Source: Aurantimonas manganoxydans SI85-9A1
Lineage (GTDB): Bacteria; Pseudomonadota; Alphaproteobacteria; Rhizobiales; Rhizobiaceae
Direction: 5' to 3'
NCBI RefSeq assembly: GCF_000153465.1
Contig: NZ_CH672387.1
Span: 3,526,608 to 3,590,607 of the forward strand
Length of the DNA: 64,000 bases
Shown here: piece after piece, positions 36,000-44,386 of the stretch
Layout of the letters: each line of letters starts with the position of its first letter
Position numbering within the stretch: position 1 is the stretch's first letter
The notes under the pieces: generated by a model
Seen by the model: the letters and a program-made list of their open reading frames with translations, nothing else
Told to the model about the DNA's origin: nothing
The model's database searches: none
Translations under genes and position numbers: made by a program

Positions 36000-37364
36000 T
36001 TGTCCCTGAAAGCCCGCCTTGCCGCCACGCTCACCGCCGCCTTCCTCGCCATCCTGGTGATCGGCGGCCTTCTGGGCTTTCGGCAGGCCTCGTCCAACAT
36101 CGAAGCCGAGCTGACCGCGGCGCGCACCGTCGCCTCCAACCGGGTCGCCCAGCTGATCGCGGAACTGCCCGCCTCCCGCGACACGCAGGGCGAGCTGGCC
36201 AGCTTCGTGCGCGCCTTCAACGGCGATCGCCATGTCCAGATGATGCTGATCGATGCCACCGGTGCCGTGCGCGCCGCCTCGCAGCCCGCCGAGGCCTATG
36301 GCGGCCTTCCCGAATGGTTCGTCGATTTTCTGGCGCCGCCGCCCTCGACCATCATCATGCCGCTGTCGGGCAGCGCGCTGCCGATGACGGCGGCGGTCGT
36401 CTCCATCGACCCGCGCAACGAACTGGCCAGCAGCTGGATGGACCTTGCCACCAGCCTCGCCATCCTGATCGCGTTTCTCCTCATCGCCTTCGCCGCGATC
36501 TGGATCGTCGCCGACCGGGCCCTGCGTCCCCTCGCCGACATCCAGGCGGCCTTCGCCCGGATCGGCGGCGGCGACTACGATATCGCCCTCGCTCCCGCCG
36601 ACCCGCCGGAGATGCGGGCCCTGGCCGCCGGCTGCAACGACATGGCCAGGCGGCTCGACGAGATTTCGGCGCGCAACCGCCGGCTCTCCGAGCAATTGCT
36701 GCTTCTGCAGGACGAGGAGCGCGCCGAACTCGCGCGCGATCTGCATGACGAGATCGGTCCGCTGCTCTTCGTCATCGACGTCGATGCCTCGGCGATCCGC
36801 CGGGCGTCGGCCAAGCTTGCGGGCGGCGAGACGATCGCGTCGCGCGCCGAGGACATCAAGTCGGCCGCTCATCGCGCCCGCCAGGAAGTGCGCCGCATCC
36901 TCACAGATCTGCGCCCCGGCCTGATGCCTGGCCTCGGCCTCAAGGCGTCGATCGAGGATATCGTCGCCGACCTGTCCCGCCGCCATCCCGACATCGCCAT
37001 CACCGCGGCGCTGGAAGACGGCGACTGGGGTGGCACTTTGGAGGTCCTGGTGCTGCGCGCAGTGCGCGAAGCGGTCCACAATGCGCTTCGCCATGGCCAT
37101 CCGAGCCGCATTGCCATCCGGCTCGAGACCCGCGCACGACGACTGGAATTTTCCGTCGTGGACGATGGCGGCGGCCTGCCCGCGACGGGCACGGCCGGCG
37201 GCTTCGGGCTGATCGGCATGCGCGAGCGGGTCGAGGCGGTCGGCGGGCGTCTCGACATCGCGCAGGTGCCCCTGCCGCCGGGCGTCCGGCTCGAAGGCTG
37301 GGTGCCGCTGCCGGGCGGAACCGGCCCCCATATCGACGGCGACGACAGGCAGGAGACGTCATGA
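36000..37364 (+). CDS. Two-component sensor histidine kinase, NarX/UhpB type
   Basis: 454 residues from a TTG at 36000; no ATG or GTG better fits the membrane segment. TM1 is at about residues 6-26, a ~120-residue periplasmic part follows, TM2 is at about 148-171, then a HAMP-like linker with Ala-Leu-Arg-Pro-Leu-Ala-Asp-Ile. HisKA_3 has Ala-Arg-Asp-Leu-His-Asp-Glu-Ile-Gly, with phospho-acceptor His249. The HATPase part has Ala-Val-His-Asn-Ala-Leu-Arg-His-Gly and Gly-Gly-Phe-Gly-Leu-Ile-Gly-Met-Arg. ATGA overlap with the response regulator gene. Plausible regulator of the neighbouring xox genes. Confidence 0.9.
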   Translation: MSLKARLAATLTAAFLAILVIGGLLGFRQASSNIEAELTAARTVASNRVAQLIAELPASRDTQGELASFVRAFNGDRHVQMMLIDATGAVRAASQPAEAYGGLPEWFVDFLAPPPSTIIMPLSGSALPMTAAVVSIDPRNELASSWMDLATSLAILIAFLLIAFAAIWIVADRALRPLADIQAAFARIGGGDYDIALAPADPPEMRALAAGCNDMARRLDEISARNRRLSEQLLLLQDEERAELARDLHDEIGPLLFVIDVDASAIRRASAKLAGGETIASRAEDIKSAAHRARQEVRRILTDLRPGLMPGLGLKASIEDIVADLSRRHPDIAITAALEDGDWGGTLEVLVLRAVREAVHNALRHGHPSRIAIRLETRARRLEFSVVDDGGGLPATGTAGGFGLIGMRERVEAVGGRLDIAQVPLPPGVRLEGWVPLPGGTGPHIDGDDRQETS

Positions 37365-37990
37365 AGATACTGATCGTCGACGATCATACGGTGGTGCGGG
37401 ACGGCGTCCGGCGCCTCGTGGAAACGCTGGAGGTCAGCGAGATCGGCGAGGCCGAGACCCCGTCCGAGGCGCTGGCGGAGTTCCGCCGCCTGCGGCCCGA
37501 CGTCGTCGTCCTCGACATCAATCTGAAGAACGGCAGCGGTCTCGACGTCCTGCGCCGGCTGCGCGCCGACGATCCCAAGGCCCGGATCGTCGTGTTCTCC
37601 ATGTATTCCGACATCGTCTATGCCGCCTCGGCGCGGCGCGAAGGCGCGCTCGGCTACGTCGCCAAGAGCGCGCCGTCGGACGAACTGGTCGAGGCGATCG
37701 AGATGGCGCTGAAGAACGAGCCCTATGTCGACAGCGAGACGGCGGCGCTGATGGCGACCCATGCGGGCCGCGGCGCCGGCCCCGACGACCTGACACGGCG
37801 CGAATTGCAGATCCTGCACATGCTGGGCGAGGGCAAGAGCCTGACCGAGATCGCCGAGGGGCTGGGCGTCGCCTACAAGACGATCGCCAACACATCGACG
37901 CGGATCAAGGAGAAGCTCGGCGTCGAGCGGACCTCCGATCTCGTTCGCTTCGCCATCGAGACCAAGGGTGGGCGGATGCTCAACCGCTGA
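37361..37990 (+). CDS. LuxR/NarL-family response regulator
   Basis: 209 residues. Receiver domain with Asp7-Asp8, phospho-acceptor Asp52 (Val-Leu-Asp-Ile-Asn) and the conserved Lys in Val-Ala-Lys-Ser. C-terminal LuxR helix-turn-helix from about residue 144: Leu-Thr-Arg-Arg-Glu-Leu-Gln-Ile-Leu, Ile-Ala-Glu-Gly-Leu-Gly-Val-Ala-Tyr-Lys-Thr-Ile. Encoded with, and overlapping, the sensor kinase. Targets could include xoxF, whose upstream region has repeated sites. Confidence 0.93.
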   Translation: MKILIVDDHTVVRDGVRRLVETLEVSEIGEAETPSEALAEFRRLRPDVVVLDINLKNGSGLDVLRRLRADDPKARIVVFSMYSDIVYAASARREGALGYVAKSAPSDELVEAIEMALKNEPYVDSETAALMATHAGRGAGPDDLTRRELQILHMLGEGKSLTEIAEGLGVAYKTIANTSTRIKEKLGVERTSDLVRFAIETKGGRMLNR

Positions 37991-38086
37991 CCGGCGGACG
38001 CGAAATGCCGGCGACAGCTTGACGCATCGGAACGTGCGGGGCAGTCCTTGGACCGGCCCCTTGCCGCAGCCGAAGAAGGAACCGCC

Positions 38087-38263
38087 ATGCCGCTCCTGCT
38101 GATCGTCCTGATCGCCATCCTGATTGCCCAGATCGGTTTCTGGGACACGTTCGGCGCGCTTCTCGGCGCGGCGGCGATGCTGGTCCTGTTCGTGCTGGTC
38201 GCGATCGTCGCGGCGGGCGTCGCCGGCTACATCTTCGTGCGCAGGACCCGCCGGCGCTTCTGA
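38087..38263 (+). CDS. Small two-helix membrane protein
   Basis: 58 residues from the ATG at 38087, with GAAGGA 6-7 nt upstream. Two hydrophobic segments of about 14 and 30 residues, the second ending in Ile-Phe-Val-Arg-Arg-Thr-Arg-Arg-Arg. No family recognised. It follows the response regulator by 96 bp on the same strand. Confidence 0.55.
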   Translation: MPLLLIVLIAILIAQIGFWDTFGALLGAAAMLVLFVLVAIVAAGVAGYIFVRRTRRRF

Positions 38264-38299
38264 CCGGCCGCTAGACCCGGCGGGCAACCGCTTGCGACG

Positions 38300-38923
38300 C
38301 TACTCGTCCGGTCGCGGCTCCGGCTGGTTGGCGGCCAGATCGTTGCCCGCCTCGGCCCAGCCCTGAACGCCGTCGGGATACCAGTAAACGGCCTCATAGC
38401 CGGCGCGGATCGCACGCTTGGCGGCGTTGTAGCTCATCCAGCAATCGCGATCGCAATAGATGACGAGCGGGCGGGTCTTGTCGCGCCCGGTCGCCGTGGC
38501 GAGGCCGTCGAGAAGATAGGCCTCCATTGCCGGCGTCAGCGCGCCATAGCCGGTATCCACCAGCCAGAGCGAGCCCGGAATGTCGTTGCGGGGGCGTTCG
38601 CGCCACAAGGTGCCTGCCGGCAGGTCCGGCCGTGGCGGACGGGGCAGCACATCGATGAAGGCGACCCCCTCGCCATGCAGTCGCTCGGCCGTCTCGGTAT
38701 CGATGACGGTGCCGCCGACAAGGGTCGCGGGCACCGGTGCCCGATAGGCTTCGGTGCGGTAGTCTTCGGGCTCCGGGACCGCGACGCCGTCCACTGCCGC
38801 CGTTTGCGCTTGGGCGGCAGAGCCACCCGGACCGTGGCCCGAGAGGACCACACCGCCGACCGCCAGCACAAGCCAGGCCAGCGCCGGGATGATCCGCCGC
38901 ATGGCCGGGCCTGGGCGGGTCAC
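38300..38923 (-). CDS. Exported rhodanese-like protein of the PQQ-linked alcohol system
   Basis: 207 residues from a GTG at 38923 that overlaps the xoxJ stop (GTGA); an ATG at 38902 is the alternative. Signal peptide near residues 8-38. The C-terminal domain resembles rhodanese with the cysteine motif Tyr-Cys-Asp-Arg-Asp-Cys-Trp-Met-Ser-Tyr-Asn-Ala-Ala-Lys-Arg, which matches a family named for a Cys-Trp motif and linked to PQQ-dependent catabolism. Probably periplasmic, in the same transcript as xoxJ and xoxG. Confidence 0.85.
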   Translation of the reverse strand: MTRPGPAMRRIIPALAWLVLAVGGVVLSGHGPGGSAAQAQTAAVDGVAVPEPEDYRTEAYRAPVPATLVGGTVIDTETAERLHGEGVAFIDVLPRPPRPDLPAGTLWRERPRNDIPGSLWLVDTGYGALTPAMEAYLLDGLATATGRDKTRPLVIYCDRDCWMSYNAAKRAIRAGYEAVYWYPDGVQGWAEAGNDLAANQPEPRPDE

Positions 38924-39882
38924 CCCTTCGGCTCGGGGTTGGCCGCGGTGTCCGTCGCGTCAGCGGGAGCCGTCACGCCGGCAGCCTGCGCCTTCTGCGG
39001 CAGCGGCAGGTCCTGGGCGGTCTTGCCGGATTGCGACAGGATCGGCTGATCCGCCTCGTCGAGCAGCGGCACGCCATAGGCCAGCAGGATCTCGTTGATC
39101 TCGCCCTGATAGTCGCGGATCGCCCGGTTGAGCGTGCGCTTCCATTCCTGGTCGGAGGCCCGCACGCCCATGGTGATGCGATAGGCCAGGGCCGGGCCCG
39201 GACCTTCGGCCACCAGCGGCACGACGGTATAGTCGGCATCGGCGCGCTTGGCATAATAGCCGGCCATCGGGCCCCAGAGCACGGCCGCGTCGATGTCGCC
39301 GGTGCCGAGATCGTCGATCATCGCCTTGGCGGAATTGTCGACCCGCGTGTCGATCATCAGTTGGTAGGGCTTGGCCCGGCCGATCAGCCCGGCGCGGGCC
39401 AGATAGGTGGCCGGCGGCGTGCCGGCGACGATGCCGATCCGCTTGTCCTTGAGCTTGGGGTCGGCGGTCGTCGTGACCCCCGCGAGGTCGCCGCTCTTCG
39501 GATAGACCAGCGCGTAGGAGGTGCGGTAATAGGCGTTGGTGTTCTGGACGAGCTCGTCACCCTGCGGGTAGCTGATGATCACGTCGCAGAGATTGGACCC
39601 AAGCGTCATCCGCACGAAGCCGGTGGCCTGCGGGAAGTAGGAATAGCTCACGGACTCGCGGTCGAGCTTGTCGGCCAGAAGCTCGGCGATCGCCTGCTCC
39701 ATGCCCTGTTCGGCCTGGTTGGAGAAGGGCATGTTGTTCGGGTCGGCGCAGACCCGCAGGACGTTCGGATCGACGAGTTCGATCTCGCCACCGAACTCGC
39801 GATCCTGCGCCACCGCCGGAAACGACATCGCGAGCGCCAGAACGCTCGCGATGCCGGCAGATGTCCTCGACACTGCTGTCAT
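38920..39882 (-). CDS. xoxJ: XoxJ, quinoprotein-associated periplasmic binding protein
   Basis: 320 residues. Signal peptide ends at about Ala-Val-Ala-Gln-Asp. The body is a type II binding-protein fold starting Val-Leu-Arg-Val-Cys-Ala-Asp-Pro-Asn-Asn-Met-Pro-Phe-Ser-Asn, characteristic of MxaJ/XoxJ. XoxJ is thought to help mature or activate XoxF. A Pro/Ala/Thr-rich C-terminal tail of about 25 residues is extra. It starts 3 bp after xoxG stops. Confidence 0.92.
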   Translation of the reverse strand: MTAVSRTSAGIASVLALAMSFPAVAQDREFGGEIELVDPNVLRVCADPNNMPFSNQAEQGMEQAIAELLADKLDRESVSYSYFPQATGFVRMTLGSNLCDVIISYPQGDELVQNTNAYYRTSYALVYPKSGDLAGVTTTADPKLKDKRIGIVAGTPPATYLARAGLIGRAKPYQLMIDTRVDNSAKAMIDDLGTGDIDAAVLWGPMAGYYAKRADADYTVVPLVAEGPGPALAYRITMGVRASDQEWKRTLNRAIRDYQGEINEILLAYGVPLLDEADQPILSQSGKTAQDLPLPQKAQAAGVTAPADATDTAANPEPKG

Positions 39883-39885
39883 GCC

Positions 39886-40620
39886 TTAAAATCCCAGACA
39901 GTCGTACTCTTCCTGCTGGGCCTCCTTGTTGTTGGCGATCCGCTTGGGCTCGCCCCGCTCGATGGTGCCGTCGGCGCGGCCCCGCAGGTAGATGTAGATC
40001 GAGTCCAGCGAGCACATCACGTTGGGATCCTCGCCCCATGCCGGCATGATGGAGTTGCCGGCGCTCCATTTGTTCTGCTGGCCGCCGACGACGATGCCGG
40101 CATAATCGTAATAGGTCAGGTCCTGCAGGGACTCCGTCAGATTGGGGGCGAAGGACGAGCCCATGCCATCCGGGCCGTGGCACTGCATGCAATTGGCCAT
40201 GTATTTCTTGTAGCCGCGCCAAGCGTACCAATCGACCTTGCCGTCGGGTGCGACGACATAGGTCGGGTTGCCGGCCGGATCGGCATTCTTGCCGAGATCG
40301 CCTTCCGTCGGCGCATTGCCTTCGGTGGCCGTATCCTTGGACGGATGGGCGTCGGGCTTCATGTGCTCGGCGGATGCCATTTCGGCATCGCCGCTGGCCG
40401 GGGCCGTCTCGGCGGCAGCCGCCTCGGGGGCCTTGTCGGCGGCGGCGGGCGCGGCCGTTGCGGTCGCCGCGGCGGCACCGCCTGTCTCCGCGGCCGGCGC
40501 TGCTGCGGCAGGCGCCGCTTCGCCAGCGGGAACGACCGTGGTGCCACTGTCCTGCGCGATGGCCAGGGTGCTGGCCGACAGGAGGGCGGCGCCCATGATC
40601 GCGATCAACTTGCTGTTCAT
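39886..40620 (-). CDS. xoxG: XoxG, cytochrome c electron acceptor of XoxF
   Basis: 244 residues. Signal peptide to about residue 22, then a ~70-residue Ala/Pro/Glu-rich linker, then one cytochrome c domain. Haem motif Cys144-Met-Gln-Cys147-His148; a likely distal ligand is Met192 (Ser-Ile-Met-Pro-Ala-Trp). Two further cysteines near residues 203 and 241 match the four-cysteine type of methanol-linked cytochrome c. It accepts electrons from XoxF. The long low-complexity linker is unusual and may tether or space the haem domain. The ~180 bp between xoxF and xoxG hold a stable hairpin. Confidence 0.93.
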   Translation of the reverse strand: MNSKLIAIMGAALLSASTLAIAQDSGTTVVPAGEAAPAAAAPAAETGGAAAATATAAPAAADKAPEAAAAETAPASGDAEMASAEHMKPDAHPSKDTATEGNAPTEGDLGKNADPAGNPTYVVAPDGKVDWYAWRGYKKYMANCMQCHGPDGMGSSFAPNLTESLQDLTYYDYAGIVVGGQQNKWSAGNSIMPAWGEDPNVMCSLDSIYIYLRGRADGTIERGEPKRIANNKEAQQEEYDCLGF

Positions 40621-40743
40621 TCAAGGCCTCATGTTGACAACCGGGCCACTCAAGCGGCCCGAGCTTCGGACGATGCGCGCGGATGTCGCGCACCCTCCCC
40701 TCCCAAAAGCGAAGGCCCGAGGTCGAGGTCGATGCCTGACGAC

Positions 40744-40769
40744 GGGCCCTCCAGTCATGCGGAGGGCCC
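40744..40769 (-). promoter_or_regulatory. Hairpin between xoxF and xoxG
   Basis: GGGCCCTCC and GGAGGGCCC form a perfect 9-bp stem with an 8-nt loop, 32 bp after the xoxF stop. There is no U-run, so it probably protects the abundant xoxF message or attenuates read-through into xoxG rather than ending transcription outright. Confidence 0.65.
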
Positions 40770-40800
40770 CGCCCTGTTCAGAGCGAGGCCCCTTGTCAGC

Positions 40801-42648
40801 TTACTTGCTCGCGGTCTGGTCCGGGACGGTGAAGACCGTCAGCTGACCACCGAGCGCGGTGTACTTGGACAGGGCCGCATAGCCGCCGACCGCGCCGAGA
40901 CCGGCGTTGGGATCGGTGAGGCCCGCCGCCAGGCCGATGCCGGCCCAGCCACCAATGCCGGACAGGATGCCGACATACTGCTTGCCGTCGTTCTCGTAGG
41001 TCATCACGTTCCCGATGATGCCCGACGGGGTCTTGAACTTGTAAAGTTCCTCGCCCGTCTGCGCGTTCACCGCCTTCAGGTAACCCTCGAGCGTGCCGTA
41101 GAAGACGATGTCGCCCGCGGTCGCCAGAGCGCCGGACCACACCGAGAACTGCTCGGGCAGCGACCAGACGATCTCACCCTTGCCGGCGTCCCAGGCGATG
41201 AAGTTGCCCATGCCGCCATGGCTGTTCGGCGCCGGGTACATCGACAGGGTCGCCCCGACGTAAGGCTGTCCGGCGGTGTAGGCCACGCGGAACGGCTCGT
41301 AGTCCATGCAGACATGGTTGGTCGGCACGTAGAACAGCTTGGTCTCCGGCGAATAGGCCGCCGGCTGCTGGTCCTTGGTGCCGAGCGCGGCCGGGCAGAT
41401 GCCGGTCGAGTTCACGTCTTCGCCGTTCTGCTCGGTCGAGTATTCGGCGACCACCTGCGGACGGCCGTACTGATCGGACTCCTTGTCCATGACGACTTCC
41501 GTCGCCCAGTTGACGGCCGGGTCGTACTTCTTGGCCACCAGCAGCTCGCCGGTCTCGCGGTCGAGGGTGTAGGCGAAGCCGTTGCGGTCGAAGTGGACGA
41601 GCGCCTTGCGCTCGGAACCGTCGACGTCGATGTCCGCGAGGATCATCTCGTTGACGCCGTCGAAGTCCCACTCGTCATGCGGGGTCATCTGGTAGACCCA
41701 CTTGGCCATGCCGGTGTCGGCATCGCGGGCCATGATGGTCATCGACCATTTGTTGTCGCCCGGGCGCTGGGCCGGGTTCCAGGTCGAGGGGTTGCCGGTG
41801 CCGTAGTAGATCAGGTTCAGGTCCGGATCATAGGCGAACCAGCCCCAGGTGGTGCCGCCGCCGATCTGCCACTGGTCGCCTTCCCAGCTGTTGAGCGAGG
41901 AATCGGCGCCCACCGGCTCGCCGAGAGCCGTGGTCTTCTCGGGATCGAACAGCATCTCGTCGTCCGGACCGGTCGAATAGGCACGCCATGCCTGGGTGCC
42001 GTCGGAGAGATTGTAGGCGGTCACGGAACCGCGTACGCCGAACTCGCCACCGGAAATGCCGATCAGCACCTTGTCCTTGAAGACCATCGGCGCGGCCGTG
42101 CCGGTCTCGCCCTTCGACGCGTCGCCGTTCTGGACGGACCAGACCTGCTCGCCGGTCTTGGCGTCAAGCGCCACCACGGTGGTATCGGCCTGATGGAGGA
42201 TGACCAGGTCCTTGCCGCCGTCACCCTGCGCCGGCGCATAGGCGACGCCGCGGTTGACGGTGTCGCAGCACATCACCGGAATGACGTTGGGATCCTGCTT
42301 CGGCTCATACTTCCACATGATCGAGCCGTCGTCGGACAGATCGAGGGCATAGACCATGTTGGGGAACGGGGTGTGGACATACATCGTGTCGCCGACGACC
42401 AGCGGGTTGCCCTCGTGACCGCGCAGCACGCCGGTCGAGAAGGTCCAGGCCGGGACCATGTCGCCGACATTGTCCTTGTTGATCTTGTCGAGCGTCGAAT
42501 AGCGCTGGTTGGCGTAGTTGCCGGTCGGCATGACCCACTGCGCGGCATCGCCCTGCAGTTCCTGCAGTTTATCGTTGGCGGAGGCGGTGCCCCCGATACC
42601 AACGAGCAGGCTGGATGCAAGTGCAGCCTTCGTGATGAGCTTCAACAT
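40801..42648 (-). CDS. xoxF: XoxF, lanthanide-dependent PQQ methanol dehydrogenase
   Basis: 615 residues with GGGAGGA 6-7 nt before the ATG. Signal peptide ends near Ala24. Eight-bladed propeller quinoprotein. The adjacent-cysteine disulfide is Cys127-Cys128 ([10 protein letters not shown]). The metal site reads Glu202 (Gly-Gly-Glu-Phe-Gly), Asn286 (Thr-Gly-Asn-Pro-Ser) and the pair Asp328-Phe-Asp330 in Pro-His-Asp-Glu-Trp-Asp-Phe-Asp-Gly. The second Asp is the XoxF-specific lanthanide ligand; calcium-type MxaF has Ala there. It oxidises methanol in the periplasm. Confidence 0.97.
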   Translation of the reverse strand: MLKLITKAALASSLLVGIGGTASANDKLQELQGDAAQWVMPTGNYANQRYSTLDKINKDNVGDMVPAWTFSTGVLRGHEGNPLVVGDTMYVHTPFPNMVYALDLSDDGSIMWKYEPKQDPNVIPVMCCDTVNRGVAYAPAQGDGGKDLVILHQADTTVVALDAKTGEQVWSVQNGDASKGETGTAAPMVFKDKVLIGISGGEFGVRGSVTAYNLSDGTQAWRAYSTGPDDEMLFDPEKTTALGEPVGADSSLNSWEGDQWQIGGGTTWGWFAYDPDLNLIYYGTGNPSTWNPAQRPGDNKWSMTIMARDADTGMAKWVYQMTPHDEWDFDGVNEMILADIDVDGSERKALVHFDRNGFAYTLDRETGELLVAKKYDPAVNWATEVVMDKESDQYGRPQVVAEYSTEQNGEDVNSTGICPAALGTKDQQPAAYSPETKLFYVPTNHVCMDYEPFRVAYTAGQPYVGATLSMYPAPNSHGGMGNFIAWDAGKGEIVWSLPEQFSVWSGALATAGDIVFYGTLEGYLKAVNAQTGEELYKFKTPSGIIGNVMTYENDGKQYVGILSGIGGWAGIGLAAGLTDPNAGLGAVGGYAALSKYTALGGQLTVFTVPDQTASK

Positions 42649-43311
42649 TCACTGTCCTCCCAAGGAACTGTGCCGGCGACGGCTGGCGGCAGGATTGCCG
42701 ACATACGTCGAACCATCGGTAGCGTCGGGGGAAGGTTTCCGGCAGCGTGTCACGACCGCCAATAGGGGTCTTGGTGGGCACCGTTGATCAACGCCCTACC
42801 GTGGCCTTCGAGATTCGCAGCGCTCCCAACACTGCGACCTTGAAGCCGGAAACCATGGAAGGATGCTAGTTCGGGAAATTTTCCTGCGCAAGCGCCGAAT
42901 GCCACTTTTCCTGTGTGCGCCGCAGCATTTCCTGGGTGCATTGCAGTGAAGGCGCTGCGATCATCTCGCCACTCGACCGACAAGCCAACGAAATACCGAT
43001 ATCTTGACGCCTTATACTGTCCGGGACGGCGAAAGTCGCGACGAGGCGCCGCAGGGCCGCCGGGATGTTCTGCAATCCGATCGGGGATTGACGTTCCATC
43101 CCGGCAGCAATTCACGCTTGATACTAAAGTGGCAGGACTGCCAATGGTCGAAACGCTGGAATCATCTCGCTCGGCGCTGCGATCAACGGCGCATGGGCAC
43201 GGTTTATCGTTGGGCGCGGCCACCGAGCCGCCAGGCGGAGACCGCCGCGTCACGTCCAGTTGAAGCGGCGTCACACTTGCCCTGTGGCATGGGCGCGTGC
43301 CTGATACCGGG
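42649..43311. other. Regulatory interval upstream of xoxF
   Basis: About 660 bp between xoxF (minus) and the zinc hydrolase gene (plus). Open frames here have no ribosome sites or recognisable content, so I regard it as non-coding. On the minus strand CAGGAAA occurs three times, at about 42879-42889, 42906-42918 and 42927-42939 (plus-strand TTTCCTG), spaced 27 and 21 bp. The copy nearest to xoxF is part of GGAAAATTTCC. These may be activator sites for xoxF. Confidence 0.5.
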
Positions 43312-44265
43312 ATGACTTGTACCCTGACTTCCGCCCTGCGCCGGCTGCCGACCACGTTCCTTGCCTGGATGCTGTGCCTTGGTGCGGCCCTGCCCGCCGC
43401 CGGCGAATCGGCACCCGGCTTCAAGGAGATCGCGCCGGGCATCCATGTGCGGGCCGGGCTCGTCGCCGAAACCACGCCGGACAATCACGGCGCCATCGCC
43501 AATCTCGGCTTCATCGTCGGCGCGGATTCCGTTGCGATGATCGACAGCGGCGGCAGCGTTGCCGATGGCGAGGCCGCGCTGGCGGCCATCCGCGCCGTGA
43601 CCGACAAGCCGGTCCGCTATCTGATCAATACGCACATGCATCCCGACCATGTGTTCGGAAACCAGGTGTTCGCCGCAACCGGCGCGACGATCGTCGGCCA
43701 CGCCAAGCTGCCGGCCGCGCTCGGGGCACGCGCCGAGCACTACAAATTGTCGATGCGCGAACAGCTCGGCCCCGAAGCGGCGGAGGCGGTCACTGTCACC
43801 CTGCCCGACGAGACGGTGGCCGGCACGCGCCGCCTCGATCTCGGCGGACGCGTCCTCGAACTGCGCGCCTGGCCGACGGCCCATACGGACAACGACCTGA
43901 CCGTCTTCGACGAACAGACCGCCACGCTGTTTGCCGGTGATCTGGTGTTCATGGCGCATGTGCCGGTGCTGGATGGCTCGCTGAAGGGCTGGCTCGCCCG
44001 GATCGCCGACCTTCGGGACCTGCCCGCCGAGCGGGTGGTGCCCGGCCATGGCCCCGCCAGCGCGCCGTGGCCGCAGGCACTCGATGCCGAGACCGCCTAT
44101 CTCGAGGCCCTGGCCGCCGACCTGCGCGCCGCCATCGCCGCCGGCGTGCCACTGGCCGAGGCGGTGGAGTCGGCGGGCGCGGGCGCGGCCGACCGATGGA
44201 AGGTGTTCGACGCCTTCAACGCCCGCAACGCCACCGCCGGCTTTGCCGAGCTCGAATGGGAGTGA
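43312..44265 (+). CDS. Quinoprotein-associated periplasmic zinc metallohydrolase (MBL fold)
   Basis: 317 residues from the ATG at 43312; a GTG 15 bp upstream is possible. Hydrophobic leader to about residue 33. Metallo-beta-lactamase motif Thr-His-Met-His-Pro-Asp-His, a later Thr-Ala-His-Thr-Asp-Asn-Asp, Phe-Ala-Gly-Asp-Leu-Val-Phe and Val-Pro-Gly-His-Gly-Pro supply the zinc ligands. Matches the zinc hydrolases that, with a SoxYZ-like carrier encoded next door, accompany quinoprotein dehydrogenases. Substrate unknown. Confidence 0.88.
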   Translation: MTCTLTSALRRLPTTFLAWMLCLGAALPAAGESAPGFKEIAPGIHVRAGLVAETTPDNHGAIANLGFIVGADSVAMIDSGGSVADGEAALAAIRAVTDKPVRYLINTHMHPDHVFGNQVFAATGATIVGHAKLPAALGARAEHYKLSMREQLGPEAAEAVTVTLPDETVAGTRRLDLGGRVLELRAWPTAHTDNDLTVFDEQTATLFAGDLVFMAHVPVLDGSLKGWLARIADLRDLPAERVVPGHGPASAPWPQALDAETAYLEALAADLRAAIAAGVPLAEAVESAGAGAADRWKVFDAFNARNATAGFAELEWE

Positions 44266-44386
44266 CGGCGCCCGGCGGGCGCTGATCGTCAAGTGTTGAT
44301 CGGTGCTGGCCTTGCCGTTGGGACCACCGACAGTCAGATTGACCGCAGGCGAACGGGCACTCGCAGGATATAACCGGGAGGTTCTC

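Noticed and set aside
39031..42765. A 1244-codon open frame on the plus strand opposite xoxF, xoxG and xoxJ
   Set aside because: It is antisense to three clearly recognisable genes, has no domain content or ribosome site, and is explained by high GC content. The same holds for the 869-codon frame at 5080-7689 opposite no real gene in its own frame.
42750..43484. Open frames between xoxF and the zinc hydrolase gene as coding
   Set aside because: They lack ribosome sites and recognisable domains, overlap on both strands, and cover the only space for the xoxF promoter.
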